Below, in pieces: positions 10,650 to 18,640 of a stretch of DNA of 64,000 nucleotides. Under the pieces are notes generated by a model, which saw only the letters and a program-made list of their open reading frames with translations, had not been told where the DNA came from and made no database searches. The translations under genes were made by a program, and so were the position numbers. The DNA comes from JAPORY01 sp965215385 (GTDB taxonomy: Bacteria > Pseudomonadota > Alphaproteobacteria > Rhodobacterales > Rhodobacteraceae), in assembly GCA_965215385.1 (NCBI GenBank), contig OZ244059.1, positions 2,170,001 to 2,234,000 on the forward strand, read 5' to 3'. The number at the start of each line of letters is the position of its first letter. Positions within the stretch are counted from its first letter, which is position 1.

Positions 10650-11123
10650 TCAGAAATTCTGATCCAGTACCTGCGGTCCAAACAGCTGATCGGCAAGGTC
10701 AGCAATGTCATCAAATTTTTCAAACTTTGAAATACTGATTTTTCGATGCTGCTTGCGTCCAGATTTATTTCACTTCGCGCTCCCTTTAGGATACTTCGTT
10801 TTTTTTGAGTTAGTGATGTCTGGCAATGGCTCACCACGCGGTGCACCGAAAAAGGCGTATTTCTCCGTTGCAAGGTCTTCGCGGCAAACGAACAGAATGA
10901 CTACACAACTGCTCGGTTCATTCATCAGCCGTTCGGAAATATCCCACTGAACGGTACTGCCACCCGTCTTCGCGGCCCTCAGCTAATTGTGACGTGTGAT
11001 CTCTCGTACCGTCACGACGATGTCATAGCCAGTATTGTCGGCTTCCGCCCGTAACACTTCCATTTCGTATTCTCTTCGTCGCCATAATTCGCAGCAAAGG
11101 TCAGCAAGAAATGCAGGCTGGGC
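10650..11123 (-). pseudogene. Decayed gene, possible PD-(D/E)XK-like protein
   Basis: One minus-strand frame stays coherent across two stop codons: AQPAFLADLCCELWRRREYE, then EADNTGYDIVVTVREITRHN, stop, LRAAKTGG, QWDISERLMNEPSSCVVILF, EKYAFFGAPRGEPLPD, stop, and KISISKFEKFDDIADLADQL to the final stop at 10650-10652. The GYDI plus H-x-QLKA-like spacing (here the glutamine appears replaced by the TAG stop) is what one expects of a restriction-endonuclease-like fold, but this is inference. Because the frame is otherwise preserved, decay is recent. It lies between the two AAA paralogues. Confidence 0.5.
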
Positions 11124-11190
11124 AATACGTCAGGTCCCCCGGGTGCAGAGTGCTCGGCGTGTGGATCAATCATCGGTTTCTTCATAATCA

Positions 11191-11245
11191 AATTCTATCA
11201 AACCATCATAAAACGCCCCACGATTTATGATGGTTTGATAGAATT
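11191..11245. repeat. Perfect 22-bp inverted repeat with 11-base loop
   Basis: Left arm 11191-11212 (begins aattctatcaaacc) and right arm 11224-11245 are exact reverse complements, separated by acgccccacga. A perfect 22-bp stem is far beyond chance. There is no T run after it that would mark an ordinary terminator. It lies upstream of the decayed gene at 10650-11123 and upstream of the start of the second ATPase. Confidence 0.9.
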
Positions 11246-11276
11246 CTTGAAGTGTCTTGGTGCCGAATTTAATATT

Positions 11277-11307
11277 CTTCGATGATATGCGACGCATATC
11301 ATCGAAG
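11277..11307. repeat. Perfect 15-bp palindrome with single-base centre
   Basis: cttcgatgatatgcg (11277-11291), one A at 11292, then its exact reverse complement to 11307. It lies 32 bases from the preceding inverted repeat and does not share its sequence. It could be a protein-binding dyad, for example for a regulator or recombinase. Confidence 0.9.
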
Positions 11308-11533
11308 CAAGATGATTTTTGGCTAATTCTGCTTTCGAAAAGGTTGGACACTTTTCAAAGAGTATCTGCTAACTCCGTAACTGATGACACGTGTTCGCGG
11401 TCTATCGGTCTATCCGATGAGATAAGCCGTGCAAGTATCTCATTATGATACCTTATCCTCCAATGGCATGGTCGGTTGATTGGCGTTGCGCCATGTTGTA
11501 AACTCTCTTGGTACCTTGATTAGGACTACGGAC

Positions 11534-12796
11534 GTGGTAGAGTTTCAACGCGAAAGCTTGCAACATTTCGTCAACAGGCGGGAAAAATCTCATCCGCCCG
11601 TGTTTGTGGGGCGGCAAAATCTCCTGCGCGACATTCTTACAATCGCGGAGACGACAGGTAAAGAAGGCTTCGGTATACCAGGCAACACAACAGTGATTCA
11701 AGGAGCACCGGGTGCTGGCAAGAGTTCTGTGCTCAGCTATCTCACAAAACTCAATACCAATTCGTCGGAGAAGGGACCGAAAGCTCTGGCCATTTCCAGC
11801 GTAGAACTTGATGATAATTTTCCCGATGTACTGCTTGCTATCGCCACCCTCGGACGTACCAGTAAGCGCAAATTAAAGTCGATCGTTCAAACCGGGATGC
11901 GAAGATTGGGAGGGCTCGCGCTTCTAGATCTACTGAACTTAGTCGACTTAGATCTTCAAAATCTGAAAGATTTGTTTCGGACTCACGATATCCAGAATAT
12001 CGGAGCTCTCTACAAGGCTTTTCCTGCCGAGGGATGGGATTCACCGGTCATTGTCGCGATAGATGAGGCGCAAAATCTTCCCTTAGGACGTCATACCACT
12101 CCGGCAAAATTTCTCCGATCTCTCCATGAGGCAGTGACTAAATTACCCCTAACGCTGGTTCTGGCGGGATTGGGAGACACGCAAGAGCGCATTCGTTCAT
12201 TAGGAATGACGCAAGGGGTGACGGCCCAGTCAATTGGCTGCTTCACGCAAGAGGAAATAGATCTTCTAACCGAGAAATGGTGTGCGCACTTTGGAATACA
12301 GGTTGGTGCGCAACGCGCTCGAATTGACGCACTCATTGCGCGGACGGATGGTTGGCCTCGACACGTACATTGGGCTCAGCAAGCACTTGCGGAAGCCTTA
12401 CTCATTGATGGGGTTGATGGAATAGCGGACCGGATTCCCAGCTGGGAAACGGTGCAGGCACGATCAAGGCATCTCAGGCGGAGCTATTATGCGACGCAAT
12501 ATAGCGACGCAATGGCAGCGTCCCGCAAACTCGTCGGAAAGGTAATGCTGGAATTGGCACGTGAGGCAAAGAATGGACGCTTTCTCAAACTTGACGAAAT
12601 CGTCACTTTGGTTGAAAACTTCTCCAAGGGAAAAAATGAGCCAGCCTATCGTATTCCCAAACCCTATGACTCTTTTGGATATGTAAACCATCTCATCCAT
12701 TGCGGGGCGTTACAACGCCGGTCAATGTCACCAGACGATCATACCCTGACATGCCCAATTCCGTCATTTCAGAACTATATCGTTGAGATGGGATGA
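11534..12796 (+). CDS. AAA family ATPase (paralogue B)
   Basis: About 420 aa from GTG 11534, chosen because AGGA lies 8 bases upstream and the protein then begins (VEFQRESLQHF) at the same point as paralogue A; a TTG at 11480 would add 18 residues. It shows REKSHPPVFVGRQN, Walker A GAPGAGKSS, Walker B VIVAIDEAQNL, LVLAGLGDT and the conserved tail VNHLIHCGALQRRS with TCPIPSFQNYIVE. Overall order and spacing match paralogue A at 8749-10188, but residues between Walker A and B differ greatly. It is transcribed in the opposite direction, so the pair is divergent. Role unknown. Confidence 0.75.
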   Translation: MVEFQRESLQHFVNRREKSHPPVFVGRQNLLRDILTIAETTGKEGFGIPGNTTVIQGAPGAGKSSVLSYLTKLNTNSSEKGPKALAISSVELDDNFPDVLLAIATLGRTSKRKLKSIVQTGMRRLGGLALLDLLNLVDLDLQNLKDLFRTHDIQNIGALYKAFPAEGWDSPVIVAIDEAQNLPLGRHTTPAKFLRSLHEAVTKLPLTLVLAGLGDTQERIRSLGMTQGVTAQSIGCFTQEEIDLLTEKWCAHFGIQVGAQRARIDALIARTDGWPRHVHWAQQALAEALLIDGVDGIADRIPSWETVQARSRHLRRSYYATQYSDAMAASRKLVGKVMLELAREAKNGRFLKLDEIVTLVENFSKGKNEPAYRIPKPYDSFGYVNHLIHCGALQRRSMSPDDHTLTCPIPSFQNYIVEMG

Positions 12797-12848
12797 CTCG
12801 AAATTCCAATGGGAGAGATGCAAGACTAAGTAAAAGTCCTAGAAGAAG

Positions 12849-13407
12849 TCACCACTTTTCATAATCGCTGCCGAATAATTCCAACGAGTTGCGTTCGCTT
12901 TGGCAAGGGTCGGATTCGGGGTCGACCAAAAACGCACAAAGCTCACACTCGACACGGTACTTGAACTCGCACTTTGCACGTACATAGCCCCGTTGAAGTC
13001 GGGTTGATACGACTAACCGACTGCTATCGCTTTGACTCAAGGTCAGCGGAATTGGGTCGAACCATTGAGCAAGTGCTTCGGAATTTCATTCTCATTCACT
13101 GACTGAAACAGCGTGATCATATCAGCCAGAAAGTTATCGTCAAAAATCTTTGATGATACCGCGTCGGAGATTGTAGGATTGTGGGAGTAATTATCGACTC
13201 AGCTTTGCCCCTCATGGAAATTCTGATGTCGCGTTATTGCGGTATCTACTGCTGACTGCCTTCGGTAAATTTGCGGTCGTGTTTGTCATCAATCGGCAGG
13301 CGACGTTGCGCCGGTGCGGACATTCGCGATACGCCTTTTTGCTCTTTGCGCAGGATGGACTCATCACACACCCGATTGACCGTGGTGAAGGGTCCTATAC
13401 GTAGCCT
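12849..13407 (-). pseudogene. Decayed gene, unidentified
   Basis: Minus-strand frames carry coherent but broken pieces: an upstream DESILRKEQKGVSRMSAPAQ stretch, then FDDNFLADMITLFQSVNENE, a frameshift near 13050, and SRLVVSTRLQRGYVRAKCEF, then a VECELCAFLVDPESD segment ending at 12849. Texture is protein-like and the last part has two close cysteines, but I do not recognise a family. It is immediately downstream of the three-gene operon and may be a lost fourth member. Confidence 0.35.
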
Positions 13408-14373
13408 TCATTGCTTTGTGATTTTGGGGCCTGTGTAGACAATATACATTTTCTCACGGGCTCTAACTGGCCAGTGGAAGTGTAGTCGCAGTGTTTGATG
13501 ACTAATCTTGCCATGCCATGGGCAAAACAAATATTTTTGGGTGTCATCTGGATTCTTGAAAGTCATTTCCTTGCGAAATTTCTGCTTTTCCGTCGCTGAT
13601 GAATCAGAAAATGCCGCGCGATCCCCTACGAAGTATTGTTGGTAGATACGACGTCCCGCTTCGTTGCTCTTACCCCGATCGTCTCTGTTGCGTGTCCATA
13701 AATCTAGCTGCTCCAGCAATGCCTCTAGCTGTTTTGACGAACTCTCGGAAAAAGGACAATCCTTAAGCTTTTCAAAGCAGTCATTAGTGAAGGTGAGAAA
13801 TTTGAATCTACTACGGCAGTGCTTTTCTAAACCGCTCCAATTCTGGATTGGCGTTTCCTTTTCCGTCAGCGCATCTTGGAGTGTCTCACAGGCCCAGAAG
13901 TTTTCTAAATCCCAATGGGTTATAGTCGCTTGGCCGCCCTCATCTTGCTGCCATACAACCCGTAAAGGAGTTTCTTCCCAATCTGACGGCGAGAAGCTGA
14001 CCAAGCCACATTCCTTAGATTGGAACGCCTTAAAGGCCGCTTCGGCGACGGCTGAACCCGTGACGATATCGCCCTTATATTCGAACCAATCATCACCTGT
14101 ATGCTCGCGATTTTCATCCCAAAACGGCCCCGCTTTCGTCGACCACAACATCGCTGCCCGACGCTGATCTCGTTGGGCGAATTGCCCGATCATTATTTGC
14201 ATCGGCTTATCTTTTACGGGATTTCTATTCACAAATTCTCGGTTACAATGCAAATCCCGTCCGAAGTGCCGGACGAGTTCTCGCATCTTCATTACGCGGG
14301 AAAATGCCTTTTGAAACGCTGCGCTGTCGTGAAATTGTTCATGCACAGACAACTCGTTGACCAAGAGTTCCAC
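13408..14373 (-). CDS. Unknown protein, third gene of DUF262/AAA operon
   Basis: About 321 aa from GTG 14373, one base after the stop of the preceding ATPase gene, so it is almost certainly co-translated (a longer form starting inside the ATPase gene is unlikely). No signal peptide or membrane segment. It is rich in aromatic residues and charges; the C-terminus has a striking FCPWHGKISHQTLRLHFHWP and ends YIVYTGPKITKQ, which looks like a conserved compact domain with a possible metal or nucleic-acid-binding C-x-x-H. I cannot assign a family. Position next to a DUF262 protein and a DUF3696-like ATPase suggests it is the specificity or effector part of a defence-like module. Confidence 0.65.
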   Translation of the reverse strand: MELLVNELSVHEQFHDSAAFQKAFSRVMKMRELVRHFGRDLHCNREFVNRNPVKDKPMQIMIGQFAQRDQRRAAMLWSTKAGPFWDENREHTGDDWFEYKGDIVTGSAVAEAAFKAFQSKECGLVSFSPSDWEETPLRVVWQQDEGGQATITHWDLENFWACETLQDALTEKETPIQNWSGLEKHCRSRFKFLTFTNDCFEKLKDCPFSESSSKQLEALLEQLDLWTRNRDDRGKSNEAGRRIYQQYFVGDRAAFSDSSATEKQKFRKEMTFKNPDDTQKYLFCPWHGKISHQTLRLHFHWPVRAREKMYIVYTGPKITKQ

Positions 14374-14374
14374 G

Positions 14375-15538
14375 TCAGGCCCAACCAGCGAAGTAATTGA
14401 TGTCTTTATCGAATTGATCAAAGAACCTTGACGGCCAATTATCAATATTACCATTCTTGTCAATCGCTGGACTCAAAACCTGCGACTCTTCCGCCTGCAG
14501 TTCATTGCGGGGCCTGAAAAAATAGATCGCCACATCCTCACATGGCAATATACTGGACTTGACGGCACGCCGAATGCCATTCAGCACGTGGTCGCTGTGT
14601 GTCTCAAGAATGACCTGCACCCCCGCTAAAGCCACCTTGCTTAAAAACTCTCCCATCAATGCCTGCCCGGCGGGATGTAGGTGTATCTCTGGGTTTTCAA
14701 TTGCCAAAATATCTTGTTTTCCGGCCGTGATAGCAGCGATCACAATCGGCAGAACTTGGGTGATGCCAAATCCGGTATGCGACGGTCGATGAAATCTTCC
14801 GTCTTTTGAAACTCGGATGCCTAGAGTAACTGCATTGGCCCGGTTTATTCGCTCAAGTTCGACTAAGCAGCTCGGAAAGAACTCCCCTAAATGCGCCTCC
14901 GTTTGCGCAAGCCGAGTGGGTGGTATTCCTTCCACCACCAATTCAGGTAGAATTGTTCGATCACGGCCAGAATGAAGAATACTGACGGCAAACTCACCAC
15001 GAGGCCCAACAATTGGGGTAAGTTGCGGATCGTCGTAAGGGTAGATTTCTCTAGGGCCGAGGCGTTCGGCAGACAAGTATGTGAGCCGGCATAGGCGATT
15101 CGATAGCGAGTGCTCCCTTACCTCGTCTGGTAGCAAGTATCTCAGTGTCAGTGCCTCAGGTTCGTCATAATCCCAGCCGCCGTAAATTGTCGTCTCTCCC
15201 CATGTTCTTTGAATTGCCATCGACATTTGATTACGCTCACCTGCGAATTCCCACCCGAAGTGATCCGTATCATCATCAACAAGAACAATTTCATAACTCC
15301 GGCGCCCATAGACTTCGTCGATTACTTCAGCAGCAGTGCCAAGTTGAATAGCCGCTCCATTTAGCAGGAGCTTAGACGACCATTCATGCTCACGCATGGT
15401 CTGATGCAACAACAGAAGTGATTGAATCACAGATGATTTACCTGAGGCATTAGGGCCCGAAAGTAGGTTCAAGGGACGCAGAGGTAACCTGAGTCTCTCG
15501 AAGCACTTGAAATGCTTTAGGTCAATTCTTGATATCAT
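14375..15538 (-). CDS. AAA ATPase, DUF3696-like (RecF/OLD-type)
   Basis: 387 aa from ATG 15538, which overlaps the end of the upstream DUF262 gene by 17 bases. The N-terminus ISRIDLKHFKCFERLRLPL leads to Walker A GPNASGKSSVIQSLLLLHQ (about residues 27-45). Near residue 265 a Q-loop/signature-like segment GFGITQVLPIVIA is followed by Walker B ILAIENPEIHLHPAGQA and the H-loop VILETHSDHVLNGIRRAV. This order is characteristic of stand-alone ABC-type ATPases of the DUF3696 group, which act with partner proteins in several phage-defence systems (for example PARIS, Septu and Gabija use related ATPases). No TOPRIM domain is visible, so it is not an OLD nuclease. Confidence 0.8.
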   Translation of the reverse strand: MISRIDLKHFKCFERLRLPLRPLNLLSGPNASGKSSVIQSLLLLHQTMREHEWSSKLLLNGAAIQLGTAAEVIDEVYGRRSYEIVLVDDDTDHFGWEFAGERNQMSMAIQRTWGETTIYGGWDYDEPEALTLRYLLPDEVREHSLSNRLCRLTYLSAERLGPREIYPYDDPQLTPIVGPRGEFAVSILHSGRDRTILPELVVEGIPPTRLAQTEAHLGEFFPSCLVELERINRANAVTLGIRVSKDGRFHRPSHTGFGITQVLPIVIAAITAGKQDILAIENPEIHLHPAGQALMGEFLSKVALAGVQVILETHSDHVLNGIRRAVKSSILPCEDVAIYFFRPRNELQAEESQVLSPAIDKNGNIDNWPSRFFDQFDKDINYFAGWA

Positions 15539-17561
15539 TGATTGCCCTTCGCAAAGCCTGCCGGATCTTGTCAAATCGAGTTTTTACTTGTTTTGTATCA
15601 TTTGTCCCGTAGGTGATTGCTTTGTTGAATTGGTCATCGCCAAGTAATTCGTATATGGTCTGTCGAATCGTCGCCGTGTTTGATAAAATGCGTTCCTCTT
15701 CGTATTTCGATAATTCAGTCGACAGGACATCCCAGAAAGAAGCGTTCAGAACACTTCTTGCCGTTTGGTCTGGTGTGTGTTTTCGGAACGAGTGTTTCCC
15801 AAATAGCGAGAAGTTGTTAGCAAGACCACGGCGAAATTTCTCAGAGAGTGCCATGAGTGCGTCGGGTTCCATTCTATTCATATCACGCAAGCATTGGGCA
15901 AGAAAATCATCCATGTCTCCGTGATACTTTTCGGTGCCGAGTAGCGAAAAGGCACAATATCGATTGACGAACTCACGGTCTCGCATTGTTTTCTTGTTCA
16001 GACTTTGACCAGTCGCCTTGCGAAAGATATCGGACTGTGACTCATCTTTCAGAAATTTTGTTGCGGGCCCCACAAATAGGCAATTTCGCATTTGCTGCCG
16101 AGAAAGTGGTTCGCCGGCATTCACCCGCTCAAAGATATCAAGTCGGGCGCGTTCGGGAACCTTCGAGTCAACGATGTAGAAAATCAGATTACAGTCCTCG
16201 ATACGGTTCTGAATCTTCGGCGGGAGTTCCGAGAATCGCCGACCGTTAATCTCGTCTCTTGCCGGTAGCTTTAACCGCAGCTTATCCTTGATGAAACGAT
16301 CAAAGGTAGACAGGCGCTGCAGACCGTCCACAACCACCATCCGCCCTTCTTCATCTTCGGCTAGGTAGAATACTGGGAGTGGGATACGCATGATCACCGA
16401 CTCAACCAGTTTGCTTTGCTTGTCTTCTGTCCAGATAAAGTCCCGTTGGAAATCTGGATCCAACACAAAAAACGCCGTGTCGATGCGCCTTATAACATCA
16501 TGTATGGTTCTATTTTCTTGGCGGATGTGGAGATCATCAAGAGGGTAGCCACTCCAACTCTCGGTGGTTTGGCCAAGACCTTCAATTTTTTCATTCCCTT
16601 GATATTCTTCTCGGACCTGCTGTTCGGGGTCTGTTGAGGTGATCATTGATGAATTGGCTACTTCACAAGCATTGTTCGTGTGACCGTCCTCAATCAAGAA
16701 CCTCGCAACTTCCTGTTCGGGATCAGACAGGCTGCCTTTTAACCGGTCTTGGTACCAGTTTATCCAACTCCCCCATTTGTCGTCAGAAGAGGACAGTTCG
16801 TCCCTGAAGGCCAACCAATTTCGGCTTGCCCAAGTTGAAGCACCATTGATCCAGAGCGGCGACGCAGACATTTTCTCAAAGGTTGTCTGCAGACTGTCGG
16901 GATTATCAAAATCCGTGGCAAGGAGAACATCTTCATTAACTGCTTGCCAGAATTCAACAAGGTGACGCGGTGGCTCGATTTCCTCCTTATCATCAGAGTT
17001 CTCAAAAAAATGAAGTTCACTGGTACCGTTGGCGGTATCAATTGCGTTATGGGCATTTCTTGCGACCTCAACCACTGGGTCCATCACCGTAGTGTCGCTT
17101 GCAAGCCCTTGCAGGTAATCAATCATTTCGCTAGCGACATCCACTGCAGAGTGGATCGCGTCCATGGCGCTTGCGGCGATACTGATTGAAGTGCTTTCTG
17201 TCTCCAACTCACGATTATAGCCGTCTATATCTGAAACCGCCTCTTTTCCCTCAGCCAAGCTCCATAGACGCTCTCGCTGAATTTCGTTCACGGCATCCCA
17301 GGCGGGTTGGGCAATGTTACGTGTCGTCTGCCTCAAGTCATGGAAGCGTTTTGACCAAGTACCGGCGATATTCAGGGCAGAAAGGACACGGAATGTGGGC
17401 AACACGATGTTGTCTAACCGTGTGGACTCGTTTGGATGCAAGACATTTCGCAGAAGGGGTGCGGTTCGTAGCGCGATTCGTGCAGCCAGTGCGCACCCGA
17501 CTTCAGGTGGCTTCCCTTTCAAGTAACGGATCAAATCATTCGATTCTGTTACCACTGGCAT
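15522..17561 (-). CDS. DUF262 domain protein with N-terminal extension
   Basis: 679 aa, ATG start with a GGAAGGG ribosome-binding site. The C-terminal half is a DUF262/ParB-like NTPase domain: RTIHDVIRRID, then PDFQRDFIWTEDKQSKLVES, IPLPVFYLAEDE, and VVVDGLQRLSTFDRFI (about residues 425-440), the last being the DGQQR-type catalytic motif with Leu in place of the first Gln. Next come LDIFERVNAGEPLSRQQMRN and a helical tail. GmrSD and SspE use the same domain in restriction of modified DNA. The first 330 residues are different: a helical region and an island-type repeat WASRNWLAFRDEL then WINWYQDRLKG. It is the promoter-proximal gene of the operon. Confidence 0.8.
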   Translation of the reverse strand: MPVVTESNDLIRYLKGKPPEVGCALAARIALRTAPLLRNVLHPNESTRLDNIVLPTFRVLSALNIAGTWSKRFHDLRQTTRNIAQPAWDAVNEIQRERLWSLAEGKEAVSDIDGYNRELETESTSISIAASAMDAIHSAVDVASEMIDYLQGLASDTTVMDPVVEVARNAHNAIDTANGTSELHFFENSDDKEEIEPPRHLVEFWQAVNEDVLLATDFDNPDSLQTTFEKMSASPLWINGASTWASRNWLAFRDELSSSDDKWGSWINWYQDRLKGSLSDPEQEVARFLIEDGHTNNACEVANSSMITSTDPEQQVREEYQGNEKIEGLGQTTESWSGYPLDDLHIRQENRTIHDVIRRIDTAFFVLDPDFQRDFIWTEDKQSKLVESVIMRIPLPVFYLAEDEEGRMVVVDGLQRLSTFDRFIKDKLRLKLPARDEINGRRFSELPPKIQNRIEDCNLIFYIVDSKVPERARLDIFERVNAGEPLSRQQMRNCLFVGPATKFLKDESQSDIFRKATGQSLNKKTMRDREFVNRYCAFSLLGTEKYHGDMDDFLAQCLRDMNRMEPDALMALSEKFRRGLANNFSLFGKHSFRKHTPDQTARSVLNASFWDVLSTELSKYEEERILSNTATIRQTIYELLGDDQFNKAITYGTNDTKQVKTRFDKIRQALRRAINDIKN

Positions 17562-17864
17562 GAAGAGCCCTTCCTATGATTTTGTGAGACACAAAATGAT
17601 ACCTGAACTGTAACTACTTCCCCCCAGCTTAGCTAATTTCGGTTAGGGGTTCAACGGCTTGAGCCGCTCCTAAGCTCTAAACCATGAGCCGTCTTTGGAT
17701 CAGTGCGCATCGAATTCAGCGACGGTGATTGATCGCTGACCGTCTCTGTCGTACGGGGTTTTTTGGCCGACCAATATCAAGGCAATATTGTTTTGTGCGG
17801 TGCTCTTGTAGGTATAGCGGCGATGGGTACTATAAGGGTCACCGTACCGATCGGAGACCCTTGA
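17562..17864. other. Intergenic between operon promoter and dam remnant
   Basis: Divergent spacer. It should contain the promoter of the minus-strand DUF262 operon. GGAG lies a few bases before the dam ATG. No other feature recognised. Confidence 0.35.
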
Positions 17865-18640
17865 ATGAGTTACGTTGGTTCCAAAGCGAAGGCCGGATTT
17901 TGCCAGTTGTTGTTGGGACTGCAGCCGCCGCACGATGTGAACGTGGAGACGCATCTCGGCGGTGGGGTGCGGATGCGCCGCAAGTCGTCGGGGCGAAGTA
18001 TCGGCATCGACAAAGACCTGCGGGCTCTAGCGGCCTTTACCTGTGACTATCCGGTCGCGTTGCTGGCGGGATGTGCGCACGAGTTTCTGCCGACGTTTCG
18101 GTTTCACGGGATGGAGTTCGTTTACAGTGACCCGCCTTATCTGCGGCCGCCGCGGCGGTCGGGTAAGCGGTTATATCGGTACGATTACAGCGAAGCCGAT
18201 CACATTGCGCGGTTAGAACTCCTAAAAGCACTACCCTGTTCGGTGATGGTTTCCGGGCAGCCGTCGGCCCGCTATGACAGGACGCTCGCGGGTTGAACCC
18301 GCATTGCGTGGCAAGTCACCACCCATGCGCGTGTGCGTACGGCGGTTTGAGCTCGCGGCGACAATGACGGTCAAACTAGGTCACCACCCATGCGCGTGTG
18401 CGTACGGCGGTGACAAGCATTCAAATCGTTCTCACCATTCCGATCTGGTCACCACCCATGCGCGTGTGCGTACGGCGGTGACTGGGTTCAACTTCACGCT
18501 GGATCGCGTCCATTTGGCCGCCGTTGCCGGCCAGAATAGTATCGACCGCCAGCGGATTAAGCCCAACGCCGACCGGCTGGCGATGGCCGGGCGATCATGC
18601 CGATGGCGGCCGAAGAATGGCAACCATAAACCGCGGCTCG
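17865..18640 (+). pseudogene. dam: DNA adenine methylase (Dam, D12 class), interrupted
   Basis: The N-terminal part reads SYVGSKAKAGFCQLLLGL, then VETHLGGG (FxGxG-like AdoMet loop), IGIDKDLRALAAF, and the catalytic FVYSDPPYL (DPPY), as in N6-adenine methylases. At YDRTLAG the conserved tryptophan codon is a TGA stop (18294-18296). Reading on in the same frame gives TRIAWQVTTHARVRTAV, where the family has the VMTRGGVRTE-like region. Sequence then leaves the gene for 133 bases and resumes, in a new frame, with VTTHARVRTAVTGFNF, then LDRVHLAAVAGQNSIDRQRI, the normal C-terminus. So the gene is dead: a nonsense codon plus an internal repeat/spacer insertion. IS66 debris follows directly. Confidence 0.75.
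18315..18482. CRISPR. CRISPR-like repeat-spacer structure inside dam
   Basis: Three copies of a 35-base repeat beginning GTCACCACCCATGCGCG and ending GTACGGCGGTGAC: 18315-18346 (lacking the last GAC), 18380-18414 and 18448-18482. They are otherwise identical. Spacers of 33 bases (18347-18379 and 18415-18447) are unrelated to each other. Repeat ends form a GTCACC/GGTGAC dyad. Yet the first repeat is continuous in frame with upstream dam codons and the third with downstream dam codons, so the repeat is dam sequence (encoding VTTHARVRTAV) that was duplicated as each spacer was added. No cas genes are in the window. Spacers of constant length with exact target duplication point to Cas1-Cas2 integration at a non-canonical site; other duplication mechanisms are not excluded. 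Confidence 0.6.

Noticed and set aside
18315..18482. A conventional CRISPR array that merely lies next to dam
   Set aside because: Both outer repeats are continuous with dam coding sequence in the correct order and spacing, so the repeat is part of the gene.
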